NCBI RefSeq assembly: GCF_050587365.1
Contig: NZ_JBOBFV010000002.1
Span: 434,001-498,000 of the forward strand
Origin: Plantibacter auratus
Lineage (GTDB): Bacteria; Actinomycetota; Actinomycetes; Actinomycetales; Microbacteriaceae
Length of the DNA stretch: 64,000 nucleotides
Reading direction: 5' to 3'
In this document: in pieces, positions 32,257 to 41,492 of the stretch
Position numbering within the stretch: position 1 is the first letter of the stretch
Layout: each line of letters opens with the position of its first letter
The notes under the pieces: model-generated
Told to the model about the DNA's origin: nothing
What the model saw: only the letters and a program-made list of their open reading frames with translations
Databases searched by the model: none
Made by a program: the position numbers and the translations under genes

Positions 32257-32826
32257 TCAGCGCAGACGGCCTCCGGTGAACGCGTTCGTCGCGGCGAGGA
32301 CGGTGTCGACGGGTGTGTCGATCGCCGCTTCGCCGATCTGGAACCCGAGCTTGCCGAGCATGGAGAACGACCGCGGCGGGAGGGTCGTCGAGACGCCCGG
32401 CGACTGCGCGGTGAGACCGGGCACGAGGTGGAAGGTCAGGATCCGCCACTTGCCGCGGGAGCGGATCGAGACGCGCTCGATCGCACCCCATGGGAGGAAC
32501 ACCTCACCCTGCGGGATGACGCCACGAAGGCCATTCGCGTCGAGTGTGAGCACCGTACGAGCCACCGACTGCGCGCCGCGGACCGTCGCGAACTGCACCA
32601 CCGCGAACAGCATGAACCACCAGACGACGCTGAAGGACACCCCGGCCAGCATGCCGAGGGCGAATCCGCCGGAGGCCGTGGTCAGCACCGCGAGGAACAT
32701 CCCGAGCACCGGGATCAGCGCCGCTGCGATCAACATGAACACGAACGCCGGGCGGGTCGCCCGCTCCGTCCGGACCGGGGCGGATCCGACGACCAGCGGG
32801 GGGAATGACTGCGGCGCACCGTTCAT
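32257..32826 (-). CDS. PH-like-domain membrane protein
   Basis: A 189-residue protein with two hydrophobic helices (about 27-50 and 55-80) followed by a soluble domain with the strand order LTLDANGLRGVIPQGEVFLPWGAIERVSIRSRGKWRILTF. This is the bacterial PH-like (bPH) pattern, in which WxxI.xV follows a strand pair. ATG 32826 has CATACT exactly 6 nt upstream. It is 16 nt downstream of a larger membrane protein gene and probably co-transcribed. Function unknown. Confidence 0.7.
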   Translation of the reverse strand: MNGAPQSFPPLVVGSAPVRTERATRPAFVFMLIAAALIPVLGMFLAVLTTASGGFALGMLAGVSFSVVWWFMLFAVVQFATVRGAQSVARTVLTLDANGLRGVIPQGEVFLPWGAIERVSIRSRGKWRILTFHLVPGLTAQSPGVSTTLPPRSFSMLGKLGFQIGEAAIDTPVDTVLAATNAFTGGRLR

Positions 32827-32842
32827 GAGGACAGTATGCCGC

Positions 32843-34003
32843 TCACCGCGCGGTGAGGCCCGAGCCGTCCGCATCGGCGACGAACGAGGTGGAACCGTAG
32901 TCGTCCCCGACACTGAAGGTGATCTGCGGCGGTCCGGCCGAACGGGCGAACGTGGGGCTGTCGACGTCGGTGTCGGTCGACCGGACGACGTATGCGAGCG
33001 CGTCACCCACGGGCAGGCCGACCTGCTCTGCGCCGTCCTGCATCAACGCCCAGACGCGGTCGAGCGCGACGTCCGACCAGGAGAACTGCTCGGCCGCCGA
33101 TTCGGGTTGGATGCTCGCCGCGCCGTCGTTGGTGACCTGGCCATACCGGTACTCCCACCGGTCGGTCTTCGTGTCCCCCACGGTGAGCGGCGCCTGGACG
33201 ATGACGAAATCGGCGGCGACCGTGATCGACACCACACGGTCATGACCGATCGCTTCCTGGAGCGCGCGCTGCGCCTCCGCGAGCGCCTCCGGGCGACGGA
33301 GGTCGGGTCGGAGGCGTCCGTCCTCGAGGGCAGCGATCGCCTGCGCGACGGACTGGTGGTACGGCACGACCACGATGGCCGCTGCCGCGATGGCGACGAT
33401 CGCGAACAGGGCGAAGCGGCCGGGACGACCGGCCCGGCCGACGCCGAGCAACGGTCCGCGTCGCCGTCCGTCGACGATGCGCCGGTGCGGCTCGACGGGG
33501 AGGAACGGGACGGACGCGCGAGCCGGCACGCGCAACCGTGAACGCTCCGCCGGAGCGAGCTCGCCGGCGTCGATGAAGGCGACCTCGGGGCCGCCGTCGA
33601 GCAGGATCGCGACATCGCGCTCGGTGCCCGGTTGGAACATCGGGATGGCGGTCAGCGGGACGACGGTGCGCATCGTGCTCGCGAACGCCGCTCCGTGAAG
33701 CGGCTGGACGGTCAGGTCGAGTTCGCACAGCGGCTGGTCGTTGATCTGGGTGCCGGTCTGACGGAGCGCATCGACGCGGGCGACCCCGAGCCGACGAGCG
33801 TCCTTGGCCTGCTGGACGGCCTGAGGCGAAGCACCGACGGCGTTCCCCACCGACCGGGCCACGAGCGTGAGCACCGAGGTCATGATGAAGACGGGGAGTG
33901 CGACACCGGCGACTGCGTACCCGACGTCGGGCGGACCGACGGTGATCACGATGACGCCGCCGAGCAGAGCACCGAGAGCCGCGAAGGCGATCAGACGAAG
34001 CAT
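32843..34003 (-). CDS. Hypothetical membrane protein (386 aa)
   Basis: A protein with two N-terminal membrane helices (1-25 and 28-52) and a third near 200-220, separated by a domain (about 75-165) with a conserved-looking QINDQPLCELDLTV segment. The exported C-terminal part (225-386) is acidic with strand-like repeats. TAAGGT lies 7 nt upstream of the ATG (leaderless pattern). The context with the PH-like gene suggests an envelope pair. Not recognised. Confidence 0.65.
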   Translation of the reverse strand: MLRLIAFAALGALLGGVIVITVGPPDVGYAVAGVALPVFIMTSVLTLVARSVGNAVGASPQAVQQAKDARRLGVARVDALRQTGTQINDQPLCELDLTVQPLHGAAFASTMRTVVPLTAIPMFQPGTERDVAILLDGGPEVAFIDAGELAPAERSRLRVPARASVPFLPVEPHRRIVDGRRRGPLLGVGRAGRPGRFALFAIVAIAAAAIVVVPYHQSVAQAIAALEDGRLRPDLRRPEALAEAQRALQEAIGHDRVVSITVAADFVIVQAPLTVGDTKTDRWEYRYGQVTNDGAASIQPESAAEQFSWSDVALDRVWALMQDGAEQVGLPVGDALAYVVRSTDTDVDSPTFARSAGPPQITFSVGDDYGSTSFVADADGSGLTAR

Positions 34004-34048
34004 GCTTTCGACCTTATCGAAGCGCTCGATCCCACCACCGCCGGCGGT

Positions 34049-34945
34049 TCAGCCGGGTCCATCGCTCGCCGCGGCGAGCAACGGCACGACGACGTCGCTG
34101 ATCGGCGTGGGGATGCCGTGCACGCTCCCCCGCCGCTGGATCACCGCGTTGCGGACGTCCCATTCGAGCGGTTGCCCCTGTTCGCGGTCGGCGAGGATCG
34201 ACGTCCCACGGTCGACCGGAGCGGCTCGGAACTGGTCGAGGAGCCGTCGAGGTTCGTCGTCGGTCAACCGCGCACCCTCCGCGCGCGCGACGTCCGCGCA
34301 CTCCTCGAGGTAGCCGAGCATCAAGCGGCCGATGTCGTCGCGCCGGTACATGCCGGATCGGCGTCCGGTCAACGCCATGAGTCCGGCGGCGGCGTTCTGC
34401 AGGAGCTTGCGCCAGGCGAGGGTCGCGAAGTCGGTCGAGACCTCGACGGTGCAGCGGGAGCCGCGCAACGCGTCCTCGACGACGATGGCACCGGGTGCCT
34501 CCGGCAGGGACAGGCGCGGCGGGCTCAGCAGGGTGACCGGGCCGCCGGGCTCACGGGTGGCCGGGAACCACACGACCGCGGGGACGACCGTTCCCGCTCG
34601 GACGAGTGGCTCCACCATCTCGCGTTGCTCGACGCCGTTCTGCAGGACGCACACGACCGTCTCCGGGCCGCACAGCGCGGCGAGCCAGTCCGCAGCGGCA
34701 GCCGTCTGGGTCGCCTTGACCGCCAGGAAGACGAGGTCCACCGGCCCCTGGGCCTCGCCCGGATCGGTGTGGACCGGCCCGGGGACCGTCACCGTCTCAT
34801 CGCCGACCTGGAGCTGGAGTTCGGACCGTTCCGACCGTCCCGCGATGAACGGGGTCCGTCCCTGTTCGTGGAGCGCTGCCGCGACCACGGTGCCGATCGC
34901 GCCCGGCCCGATCACTGCGACGCGGTCGGGTCCCCCGGGCGTCAC
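34049..34945 (-). CDS. 2-dehydropantoate 2-reductase family protein
   Basis: A 298-residue reductase with the dinucleotide loop IGPGAIG near the N-terminus, VKATQT at the end of the Rossmann half, and KLLQNAAAG (catalytic Lys) in the C-terminal helical half, as in ketopantoate reductase (PanE/ApbA). It would make pantoate, a precursor of coenzyme A, with NADPH. GTG 34945 overlaps the stop of the upstream M20 peptidase gene (GTGA), so the two are coupled. A paralogue remnant lies at 41493-41936. Confidence 0.85.
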   Translation of the reverse strand: MTPGGPDRVAVIGPGAIGTVVAAALHEQGRTPFIAGRSERSELQLQVGDETVTVPGPVHTDPGEAQGPVDLVFLAVKATQTAAAADWLAALCGPETVVCVLQNGVEQREMVEPLVRAGTVVPAVVWFPATREPGGPVTLLSPPRLSLPEAPGAIVVEDALRGSRCTVEVSTDFATLAWRKLLQNAAAGLMALTGRRSGMYRRDDIGRLMLGYLEECADVARAEGARLTDDEPRRLLDQFRAAPVDRGTSILADREQGQPLEWDVRNAVIQRRGSVHGIPTPISDVVVPLLAAASDGPG

Positions 34946-36138
34946 GCCTCGCTCGATCCGTGCAGGGCGACGCGGGTCGCGGCGATGACCGCTTCCGGGA
35001 ACCGCCGGAGCTGGTCGAGGTCGACCCATTCCTCCGCCGCGTGCAGTCCGCCGCCGGCGGGGCCGCACACGACGGTCGGGATCCCCGCCGCCTGCCAGAG
35101 CGCCGACTCCATCCAATACGGCGCTCCGACCGCCGCCGGTGCGGCCTCGGCGTCCCGGGAGAGCTCGGCGGCGAGGACGTCGGCGAACCGCGCAGCCGCC
35201 CCGTGCTCGTCGGCCTCCCAAGCCTCACGCTGATGGGTCAGCCGAGCACCCGCGCGGAGACCAGGCGCCCGGGCGGCGACCGCGTCGAGCATCGCCTGGA
35301 CCTCGACGAGGGCATCCTCCGCTCGTTCACCCGGCAGGGTGCGTCGCTCGATGACGAGGGTCGCGTCGGCGGCGATCGTGAACGGAGCACTCCCTGCCCT
35401 GGCGACCGTCGTGGTGAACGAACCGTGGTCGAGCAACGGGTGCGCCGGTCGCCGATGGAGCTCGTCGTCGGCCCGCACCACCTCCTGCAGCAGGGCGCCG
35501 AGAGCGCGGATCGCATCGACGGCCAGACCGGGCTGTGACGAGTGCGCGGCCGTCCCCTGCAGCGTCACCTCGACGACCGCGTACCCCCGGTGCGCCGCTA
35601 CGCGGTCCAGCCAGGTGGGCTCGGCGATGAGGCACACGTCCGCCGCCACACCACGATCGGCGAGGTGTCGGAGGACCGCTGCCGCACCCACACTCGCGTC
35701 CTCCTCATCAGCGACACCGGTGAAGACGACCGTGCCAGGGTGGTCCGCCGCGGCCAGTCGCTCCGCGGCGACGATCAACCCCGCCAGGCCGGACTTCATG
35801 TCGCTGGCGCCGCGTCCGAACAGCTTGCCGTTCGCCACCCGCGGGTTGAAGGGGTCGACCATGCCCTCGACCCCGACGGTGTCCAGATGGCCGTTGAACA
35901 CGACCGTCGGACCCGGCCGCGATCCCGCGTGCACGGCCACGACGCTGACGCGCTGCGCATCCTCCGGCGCGGGAACGAGGTCGACCACGAAGCCGGCTCC
36001 CTCGAGTCGCTGCGCGATCACCGCCGCGATCCGCCCTTCTCCGGGAGCCCCTGGGACGAGGCTCGGACTGACGGAGTCGATCGAGATGAGCAGGCGGGCG
36101 AGCTCGAGCGCGTCGTCGCCGGGGCTGAGGTCGGACAT
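34942..36138 (-). CDS. M20 family metallopeptidase (ArgE/DapE-like)
   Basis: A 398-residue two-metal amidohydrolase. Metal ligands and base are visible: GHLDTV (His84, Asp86), Asp113 in GASDMKSG, Glu145-Glu146 in ADEEDAS and the AEPT strand. Family members remove acyl groups from ornithine, diaminopimelate or peptides. ATG 36138 has TATCGT exactly 6 nt upstream and no ribosome site, while the longer frame to 36183 has neither. It is coupled to the ketopantoate reductase gene. Confidence 0.88.
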   Translation of the reverse strand: MSDLSPGDDALELARLLISIDSVSPSLVPGAPGEGRIAAVIAQRLEGAGFVVDLVPAPEDAQRVSVVAVHAGSRPGPTVVFNGHLDTVGVEGMVDPFNPRVANGKLFGRGASDMKSGLAGLIVAAERLAAADHPGTVVFTGVADEEDASVGAAAVLRHLADRGVAADVCLIAEPTWLDRVAAHRGYAVVEVTLQGTAAHSSQPGLAVDAIRALGALLQEVVRADDELHRRPAHPLLDHGSFTTTVARAGSAPFTIAADATLVIERRTLPGERAEDALVEVQAMLDAVAARAPGLRAGARLTHQREAWEADEHGAAARFADVLAAELSRDAEAAPAAVGAPYWMESALWQAAGIPTVVCGPAGGGLHAAEEWVDLDQLRRFPEAVIAATRVALHGSSEA

Positions 36139-36188
36139 GCCACGACGATAGCGGGACGGCTCGTCACGGAGGCGCCCGAACACCAGAA

Positions 36189-36222
36189 CAGGCGCCCGTC
36201 TCCGTGAGGGGACAGACGCCTG
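36189..36222 (-). terminator. Bulged hairpin downstream of the 48-residue basic protein gene
   Basis: CAGGCG...TCT (36189-36201) pairs with AGACGCCTG (36214-36222) with a 4-nt bulge. It lies about 37 nt past the stop codon of the small minus-strand gene. No U tract. Confidence 0.4.
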
Positions 36223-36258
36223 AGCGCATCACCGACCGCGACGGGCCGCTGATCAGGA

Positions 36259-36405
36259 CTAGCGGTTCTTGACCCGCGTGACTGCGTCGGTGTTCTCCGA
36301 ACGCGCATTGCCGGCCTTCTTGTCGGCCTTGGCGGTGCGCTTCTCCTTCAGCGTCTTCGCCGGTGCGGTCTTGCCGCCTTCTTTCCGTGCGGACTTCTCG
36401 CCCAT
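36259..36405 (-). CDS. Small basic Lys/Arg-rich protein (48 aa)
   Basis: The 48-residue protein starts MGEKSARKEGGK and has alternating Lys/Ala/Arg, with no hydrophobic core, so it is probably disordered. A strong ribosome site (AAAGGAG, 8 nt before ATG) marks it as a real gene. Similar small basic proteins are common in Microbacteriaceae; nucleic-acid binding is a guess from charge only. Confidence 0.7.
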   Translation of the reverse strand: MGEKSARKEGGKTAPAKTLKEKRTAKADKKAGNARSENTDAVTRVKNR

Positions 36406-36505
36406 GATGGTGCTCCTTTGCGAGTCACGGTGACCCGGTACCGCTGAGGGTACAGCCACATCCTGTCCCCGGGTCCAGCCGCCGCATCCTTGTTAGCATT
36501 CGGGG

Positions 36506-36733
36506 ATGACGAACCCGACACAGATCACCGACGTCCCGATCGGCGGCGAGGGCATCCGACTCGGGCAGTTCCTGAAGTTCGCCGGTCTGCTCGACTCCGG
36601 CGGAGACGTGAAAGCGGCGATCGCCGACGGCGCGGTGCGGGTCAACGGCGAGATCGATCGCCGACGCGGCCGGCAGTTGCAGCTCGACGACGTCGTCTCC
36701 CTCGAGGGGCGCAGCGTCCGCGTCCGCCCCTGA
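36506..36733 (+). CDS. S4 domain RNA-binding protein (YbcJ-like)
   Basis: A 75-residue stand-alone S4 domain: IRLGQFLKFAGLLDSGGDVKAAIADGAVRVNGE followed by RRGRQLQLDDVVSLEG. S4 domains bind structured RNA; single-domain YbcJ-type proteins are found with tRNA/rRNA metabolism genes. TAGCAT lies exactly 6 nt before the ATG (leaderless). The NmrA-like gene follows after 19 nt. Confidence 0.87.
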   Translation: MTNPTQITDVPIGGEGIRLGQFLKFAGLLDSGGDVKAAIADGAVRVNGEIDRRRGRQLQLDDVVSLEGRSVRVRP

Positions 36734-36752
36734 GCCCGATGAGAGGAACCCT

Positions 36753-37610
36753 GTGAGCCCGAGCACACCCCGACCCATTGCCGTCACCGGATCGACCGGC
36801 GTCCTCGGCGGCCTGGTGGCGCACGACCTCGCCGCCCGCGGGATCCCACAACGCTTGCTGGTGCGCACGCCCTCGAAAGCACCGCAGCACCCACTCAGCA
36901 CCGTGCACCGGTTCAGCTACACCGACCAGGCGGCGGCCCGCGCGGCACTCGAGGGCGTCGACACCCTGTTCATGGTGTCGGGGGCCGAGAGCGCCGACCG
37001 GGTCGACCAGCACCGGTCGTTCATCGATGCGGCCTCCGCCGCCGGCGTGCAGCACCTGGTGTACACCTCGTTCGCTGCGGCGGCACCGGATGCCGTGTTC
37101 ACGCTGGCGCGCGACCACCATGCGACCGAAGAGCACATCCGAGCGTCGGGCATGCGTTGGACGTTCCTGCGCGACGGCTTCTACCTCGACTTCATGGAGG
37201 CCCTCGTGGGTGAGGACGGTGTCATCCGCGGGCCGGCCGGGGACGGTCGCGCCTCCTTCGTCGCCCGCGCCGACATCGCACGGACCGCTGCGACGATCCT
37301 CGTCGACCCGGCGTCCCACGCCGGTCGCACCTACGACCTCACCGGACCGGAGGCGCTCTCGATGGCCGAGGTCGCCGCCACGATCGGTCGCGTCCGCCAT
37401 CGCGAGGTCACCTTCCACGACGAGACCATCGAGGAGGCCTACGCGTCGCGAGCCTCCTACGGCGCACCCGACTGGGAGGTCGACGCCTGGGTGAGCACGT
37501 ACACGGCCATCGGCAGCGGTGTGATGGCCGAGGTGAGCTCGTCGATCGAGGACGTCACCGGTGTCCCACCGATGGACCTCGAGACCTACTTGCGGGCGAA
37601 CGCCGACTGA
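36753..37610 (+). CDS. NmrA-like NAD(P)H-binding protein
   Basis: A 285-residue atypical SDR of the QOR2/NmrA type. The cofactor loop is TGSTGVLGG and the body has HLVYTSFAAAAP and WTFLRDGFYLDF, typical of the NAD(P)H:quinone oxidoreductase 2 group. It has no YxxxK. GTG 36753 is chosen because GAGG lies 6 nt upstream. It is downstream of the S4 gene, probably on the same transcript. Likely roles are quinone reduction or redox sensing. Confidence 0.82.
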   Translation: MSPSTPRPIAVTGSTGVLGGLVAHDLAARGIPQRLLVRTPSKAPQHPLSTVHRFSYTDQAAARAALEGVDTLFMVSGAESADRVDQHRSFIDAASAAGVQHLVYTSFAAAAPDAVFTLARDHHATEEHIRASGMRWTFLRDGFYLDFMEALVGEDGVIRGPAGDGRASFVARADIARTAATILVDPASHAGRTYDLTGPEALSMAEVAATIGRVRHREVTFHDETIEEAYASRASYGAPDWEVDAWVSTYTAIGSGVMAEVSSSIEDVTGVPPMDLETYLRANAD

Positions 37611-37656
37611 GGACTCCCCCGTCCGACGACCGACCGGGCACGACCACCCCGCTGGA

Positions 37657-37926
37657 TCACAGGCCGTAGAACCCCAGTTCCCAGTCGACCGCTTCCGTGG
37701 GGCTGAGGTCGACGTGCGTCAACTCGGACACGTCGTTGGTCGTGAAGTAGATCGACGTCCCAGGGCTCACGAAGACGCTCGCGAAGTCCTCGCCGACGAC
37801 GTCGAGGTCGACGAAACCGCCTCCGGACAGCGCGGTGCGCTCCATCGTGTCCTTCAGGGTGGTGATGATCGTGCTCGGGTCGAGGTCGTAGACGAGCCCG
37901 CCGAGCGTGAGAGTGCTGCTTTCCAT
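37657..37926 (-). CDS. Hypothetical protein (89 aa)
   Basis: An acidic 89-residue protein, MESSTLTLGGLVYDLDPS at the start, then strand-helix-strand segments (GGFVDLDVVGEDFASVFVSPGTSIYFTT). GAGGA lies 7 nt before ATG 37926, supporting it as a real gene. No named family recognised. It converges with the NmrA-like gene. Confidence 0.6.
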   Translation of the reverse strand: MESSTLTLGGLVYDLDPSTIITTLKDTMERTALSGGGFVDLDVVGEDFASVFVSPGTSIYFTTNDVSELTHVDLSPTEAVDWELGFYGL

Positions 37927-38120
37927 CGTGATGTCCTCAATGAGGTCATGGTGCGCGAAGGGCAACCGTACGCCATCGAGCGGTGCGAACCCGTCCTACG
38001 GCTCCACAGCGACGCGCTTCCGGCGGAACTAGGGCAGATGCCCGAGGTAGGCATGGGGCCTCAGCGAGGAACGTGAGTGGTCGAGCACGGACACCAGCAC
38101 CGTGCGGCAGCGGAGGAATC

Positions 38121-38303
38121 ATGTTGATCACGAGTGCCAGTTACAGCCCGTTCACGTCCGCCGAGACGAGACGCTTCATCGAGCAGGAACTCCAGCGGGA
38201 TCTCGAGCGGGAGCGTCGCCGCCGAGAACGACCACTCGAGGAGCAGCGACAACTCGCGGAGGCCGCGGCCGATTCCGACGAGGGTGGGACCATGGAGTGG
38301 TGA
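38121..38303 (+). CDS. Small highly charged protein coupled to the LuxR regulator
   Basis: A 60-residue protein with one long Arg/Glu-rich helix (about 15-50) that could form a coiled coil. GGAGGAATC precedes its ATG (a strong ribosome site). Its stop codon overlaps the GTG start of the large AAA-LuxR regulator (GTGA), so the two are co-translated. It may act with the regulator or only set its expression. No homologous family recognised. Confidence 0.6.
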   Translation: MLITSASYSPFTSAETRRFIEQELQRDLERERRRRERPLEEQRQLAEAAADSDEGGTMEW

Positions 38304-41275
38304 GCCTGCCCACCACCAGCCCGACGATGATCGGGCGTGCCTCCGACCTCAGAGCGCTGCAGGCCGTGTTCGACGCCGTCACCGCGGGCGAGTCACGAAG
38401 TGTGGTCCTGAGCGGCGAGGCCGGCATCGGCAAGACGCGCCTGCTCACCGAGTTCACGCGGTCGGTCCGGTCGTCGGCGCTCGTCATCACGGGCCAGTGC
38501 GTGGACCTCGGTGACGTCGCCGCGCCCTACGCACCGGTCCTCGGCCTCATGAAGGACCTCGTCGCGCAGCGCGGGCGCGACGCGGTGCTTGAAGCTGCGG
38601 GCCCGGGCAAGGCCTCCCTCGCGACGCTGCTGCCGACACTCGGTCCCGACGCGGAGGATCAGCGGGAGGGCGGCGTCGGGCGGCTCCACGAGACCGTCGC
38701 CGTGCTGTTCGAAGCGCTCTCTCGCGACCAGCCCGTCGTGGTCACCGTCGAGGACGTCCACTGGGCAGACGGCGCGACGCTCAGCCTGCTCGCGTTCCTC
38801 GTCCGCGCGCTCACCTGCGATCGCGTGATGATCGTGCTCACCTTCCGGAGCGAGGACGTCTCCCGCGGACACCCGTTGCGCGGGTTCCTCGCCGAGCTCG
38901 ACCGCACGAGACGCGTCGAGCGGCACAGCCTCGAACGGTTGAGCCGCAGCGACGTGCTCCGCCAGGCGATCGCCATCCGAGGCACGTCGCTCGACACGGT
39001 ATCGATCGACAGCGTGTACGCGCGGAGCGAGGGCGTCCCGTTCTTCGTCGAGGAGCTGCTCGGTCTCGACCAGGACCGCGACGGCGAGGGCGACGAGCTC
39101 CCGGACACGCTCCGCGAACTCCTGCTCGCGCGCTACGAGCGCCTCGCGCCCACGACCCAACAGCTGTTGCGCGTGATCTCGGCCGGGGGCGTCTGCGTCG
39201 AGCACGCACTCCTGGAACGGGTGTTCATGGGCGGCCCTGACGCTCTCGACACCGGTGTGCGGGAGGCGATCGGGTCGAACGTCCTCGTCGCGGACGCGAC
39301 CACGTACGAGTTCCGTCACGCACTGGTCCGGGAGGCGATCCACGACGACCTGCTGCCCGGCGAACGGAGCCGGTTCCATGCGGGGTTCGCCGAGGCGCTG
39401 GAGGCAGGCGTCGGTGGTGAGCCGGTCGCTGCCGCGGTGTCGCACCACTGGATGCTCGCCCGCGACTTCGGACGGGCCTTCCCCGCGACCGTCCGCGCCA
39501 TGGAGCAGGCTCACGCGGCATACGCGTACAGCACGGAGTCGCAGCTCGGCGAGCGTCTCCTGGAGATCTGGGACCAGGTCCCCGATGCCGCGGCACTCGT
39601 CGGCCGCTCGCGTTCGGAGCTCATGCGACGGACGGCGAGCGCGTTGCGGAACGCCGGCTGGACGGACCGGGCGATCGCCATGGTCGACGAGGTGCTCGCG
39701 ACGCCCGAGGACCGCGACGACCTCGACCAGGCCAAGCTCCTCCGTGACAAGGCCTTCTACCTCGCCAACCTCGGTCGGCCGGGCTCGGTCGATCTCCTGG
39801 AGCAGGCGCTTGACCGGGTTCCACCGGGCACCCCTGGCGATCTGCGTGGTGTCCTGCTGACGAGCCTCGGCGCTCGTCACATGATCATCGGGCGGCTGGA
39901 GCGGGCCATCGAGTACGCCGACGAGGCGGCCCGGGAGGCGGCGCGGACCGGTTCGGCGCGGAACGCCTCGGTCGCGGCGAACATCGGCGGCATCGCGCGG
40001 ATCCACCACAGCGAGCTGGAAGCCGGGCGGGCGCTCCTCGCGACGGCGGAGCCACTGGCCGACGGCGACGGCAGTGCGTTGCTCCGCTACCGGGTGAACG
40101 CCTCGGACATGGCGAACCTCCTCGGATCGTACGAGGAGGCGCTCGCGTCGGCATTGGAAGGCGTCGAGCGGGCGAAGGAGCTGGGTGTCGAGCGCAGCTC
40201 GGGCCTCATCCTGTCGTCGAACGCGGTCGACCCGCTGGTGGCGCTCGGACGCTGGGACGAAGCGGAGGAGCGTGTGCATCGGGCCCTAGCACTGCAGCCG
40301 CCCCTCGCGTTCTCGGTGTACCTCCGCCAGTCGCTGATCCTGCTCACGCTCTGGCGGGGTGACACCGAGAGTGCAGCGACCATGTACCGCCGGTGGCGGA
40401 AAGGGATGCTCTCCCTGTCCGGCCTGGAGGTGCAGACGAGGTTCGGCGTCGCCCGCGTCGTGATGCAGGTCGGTTTGGCGGCCGGCGACCTCGCCGGGGC
40501 CTGGTCACCGGCGGGGGTCGGCGTATTCGACGCACCGGACCACCGCCCGATGCCGGCCTACGACCTGCCGGCGCTGGCGGACGCGGCGCGCGTCCTGGCC
40601 CGCGTCCGCGTCGCGCTGGCCACCGGCACCCTCGACGTGGAGTCCGGGCCCTTCGTCGGCGTCGACGACGATCGGCTCCGGCAGCTGGAGGAACGCTGGC
40701 GGGCACTGCTCGCCGAGGAGCGGTTCTGGCCGACCGCACCGCTGTGGAGCGCGCTGGTCGACGCCGAACTCGGCGGGCCGGACGGCACCGGTGACGACGT
40801 CGGTGCGTGGGAGGCAGCTCGCGCGATGGCCGAGCGTCCGTTCGCACCGGCCGTGCTCGCGCCCTACACGGCGCTGCGACTGGCTGAGGCGCGCGTGGCC
40901 GCCGGTGATCGCCCTGGCGCACAGGACACGCTCGTCGTCGCGGTCGCCGAGGCGACGACGCTCGGTGCCGGCCTCGTGCTCGACGGTGCGCGGGCATTGG
41001 CGGAGCGAGCGTCGCTGAACCTCGACGGCCGCCCCCGAGCGCGTGGCACGAGCGGCTCCATCGAGTTGACCGCCCGGGAGCGCCAGGTGCTGCAGCTCAT
41101 CGCGGAGGGGCTCAGCAATCGACAGATCGGCGAGCGCCTGTTCATCAGCGCGAAGACCGCGAGCGTCCATGTGTCCGCCATCCTGCGGAAGCTCGGTGTG
41201 GCGACCCGGACCGAGGCCGCGATGGTCGCCGGAGCGAGCGGGTTGCTCGCGGCGAGCGCCGAACTCGCCGACTGA
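38300..41275 (+). CDS. AAA ATPase LuxR-family (LAL/MalT-like) transcriptional regulator
   Basis: A 991-residue regulator with an N-terminal AAA domain: Walker A GEAGIGKT (39-46) and Walker B VVVTVEDVHWAD (about 145-160). A long helical TPR-like middle follows, then a C-terminal LuxR helix-turn-helix (LTARERQVLQLIAEGLSNRQIG, about 922-943). Such LAL proteins are ATP-dependent activators of catabolic or secondary-metabolism genes. GTG 38300 is chosen because it overlaps the upstream small ORF stop. The neighbouring genes do not reveal its target. Confidence 0.87.
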   Translation: MSLPTTSPTMIGRASDLRALQAVFDAVTAGESRSVVLSGEAGIGKTRLLTEFTRSVRSSALVITGQCVDLGDVAAPYAPVLGLMKDLVAQRGRDAVLEAAGPGKASLATLLPTLGPDAEDQREGGVGRLHETVAVLFEALSRDQPVVVTVEDVHWADGATLSLLAFLVRALTCDRVMIVLTFRSEDVSRGHPLRGFLAELDRTRRVERHSLERLSRSDVLRQAIAIRGTSLDTVSIDSVYARSEGVPFFVEELLGLDQDRDGEGDELPDTLRELLLARYERLAPTTQQLLRVISAGGVCVEHALLERVFMGGPDALDTGVREAIGSNVLVADATTYEFRHALVREAIHDDLLPGERSRFHAGFAEALEAGVGGEPVAAAVSHHWMLARDFGRAFPATVRAMEQAHAAYAYSTESQLGERLLEIWDQVPDAAALVGRSRSELMRRTASALRNAGWTDRAIAMVDEVLATPEDRDDLDQAKLLRDKAFYLANLGRPGSVDLLEQALDRVPPGTPGDLRGVLLTSLGARHMIIGRLERAIEYADEAAREAARTGSARNASVAANIGGIARIHHSELEAGRALLATAEPLADGDGSALLRYRVNASDMANLLGSYEEALASALEGVERAKELGVERSSGLILSSNAVDPLVALGRWDEAEERVHRALALQPPLAFSVYLRQSLILLTLWRGDTESAATMYRRWRKGMLSLSGLEVQTRFGVARVVMQVGLAAGDLAGAWSPAGVGVFDAPDHRPMPAYDLPALADAARVLARVRVALATGTLDVESGPFVGVDDDRLRQLEERWRALLAEERFWPTAPLWSALVDAELGGPDGTGDDVGAWEAARAMAERPFAPAVLAPYTALRLAEARVAAGDRPGAQDTLVVAVAEATTLGAGLVLDGARALAERASLNLDGRPRARGTSGSIELTARERQVLQLIAEGLSNRQIGERLFISAKTASVHVSAILRKLGVATRTEAAMVAGASGLLAASAELAD

Positions 41276-41303
41276 CCGGACGCCCACCTGGCGGTGAAGT
41301 GGG

Positions 41304-41336
41304 TCCCGGCCGGAATCGAGGGGAAGCCGGCCGGGA
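41304..41336. terminator. Hairpin after the LuxR regulator gene
   Basis: TCCCGGCCGG (41304-41313) pairs exactly with 41327-41336 (loop 13 nt), 29 nt past the stop codon. GC-rich stem without a U tract. Confidence 0.5.
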
Positions 41337-41446
41337 ACCCCGACAGGGCGAAAGGGTCCTGTCGCGCATCAGCGTAATCACGAGGCCGGACGGCGCGTGG
41401 CCCGTTGCGTTCTTTGGACAGCAGCATCCGTGTACTCTCAATAAAC

Positions 41447-41460
41447 CGACACTTGTGTCG
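41447..41460. promoter_or_regulatory. Perfect palindrome CGACACTTGTGTCG (TetR operator candidate)
   Basis: CGACAC-TT-GTGTCG is a perfect 14-bp inverted repeat 33 bp before the reductase-remnant gene. The next gene in the operon encodes a TetR regulator, so this is probably its autoregulatory site. Upstream is TACTCT (41433-41438), a possible -10 box. Confidence 0.6.
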
Positions 41461-41492
41461 AATTATGCACACGGATCAGCAACGGAGAGCAC

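Noticed and set aside
38393..40279. 628-residue minus-strand open frame
   Set aside because: Antisense shadow of the LuxR regulator; no start signal and no family-like motif.
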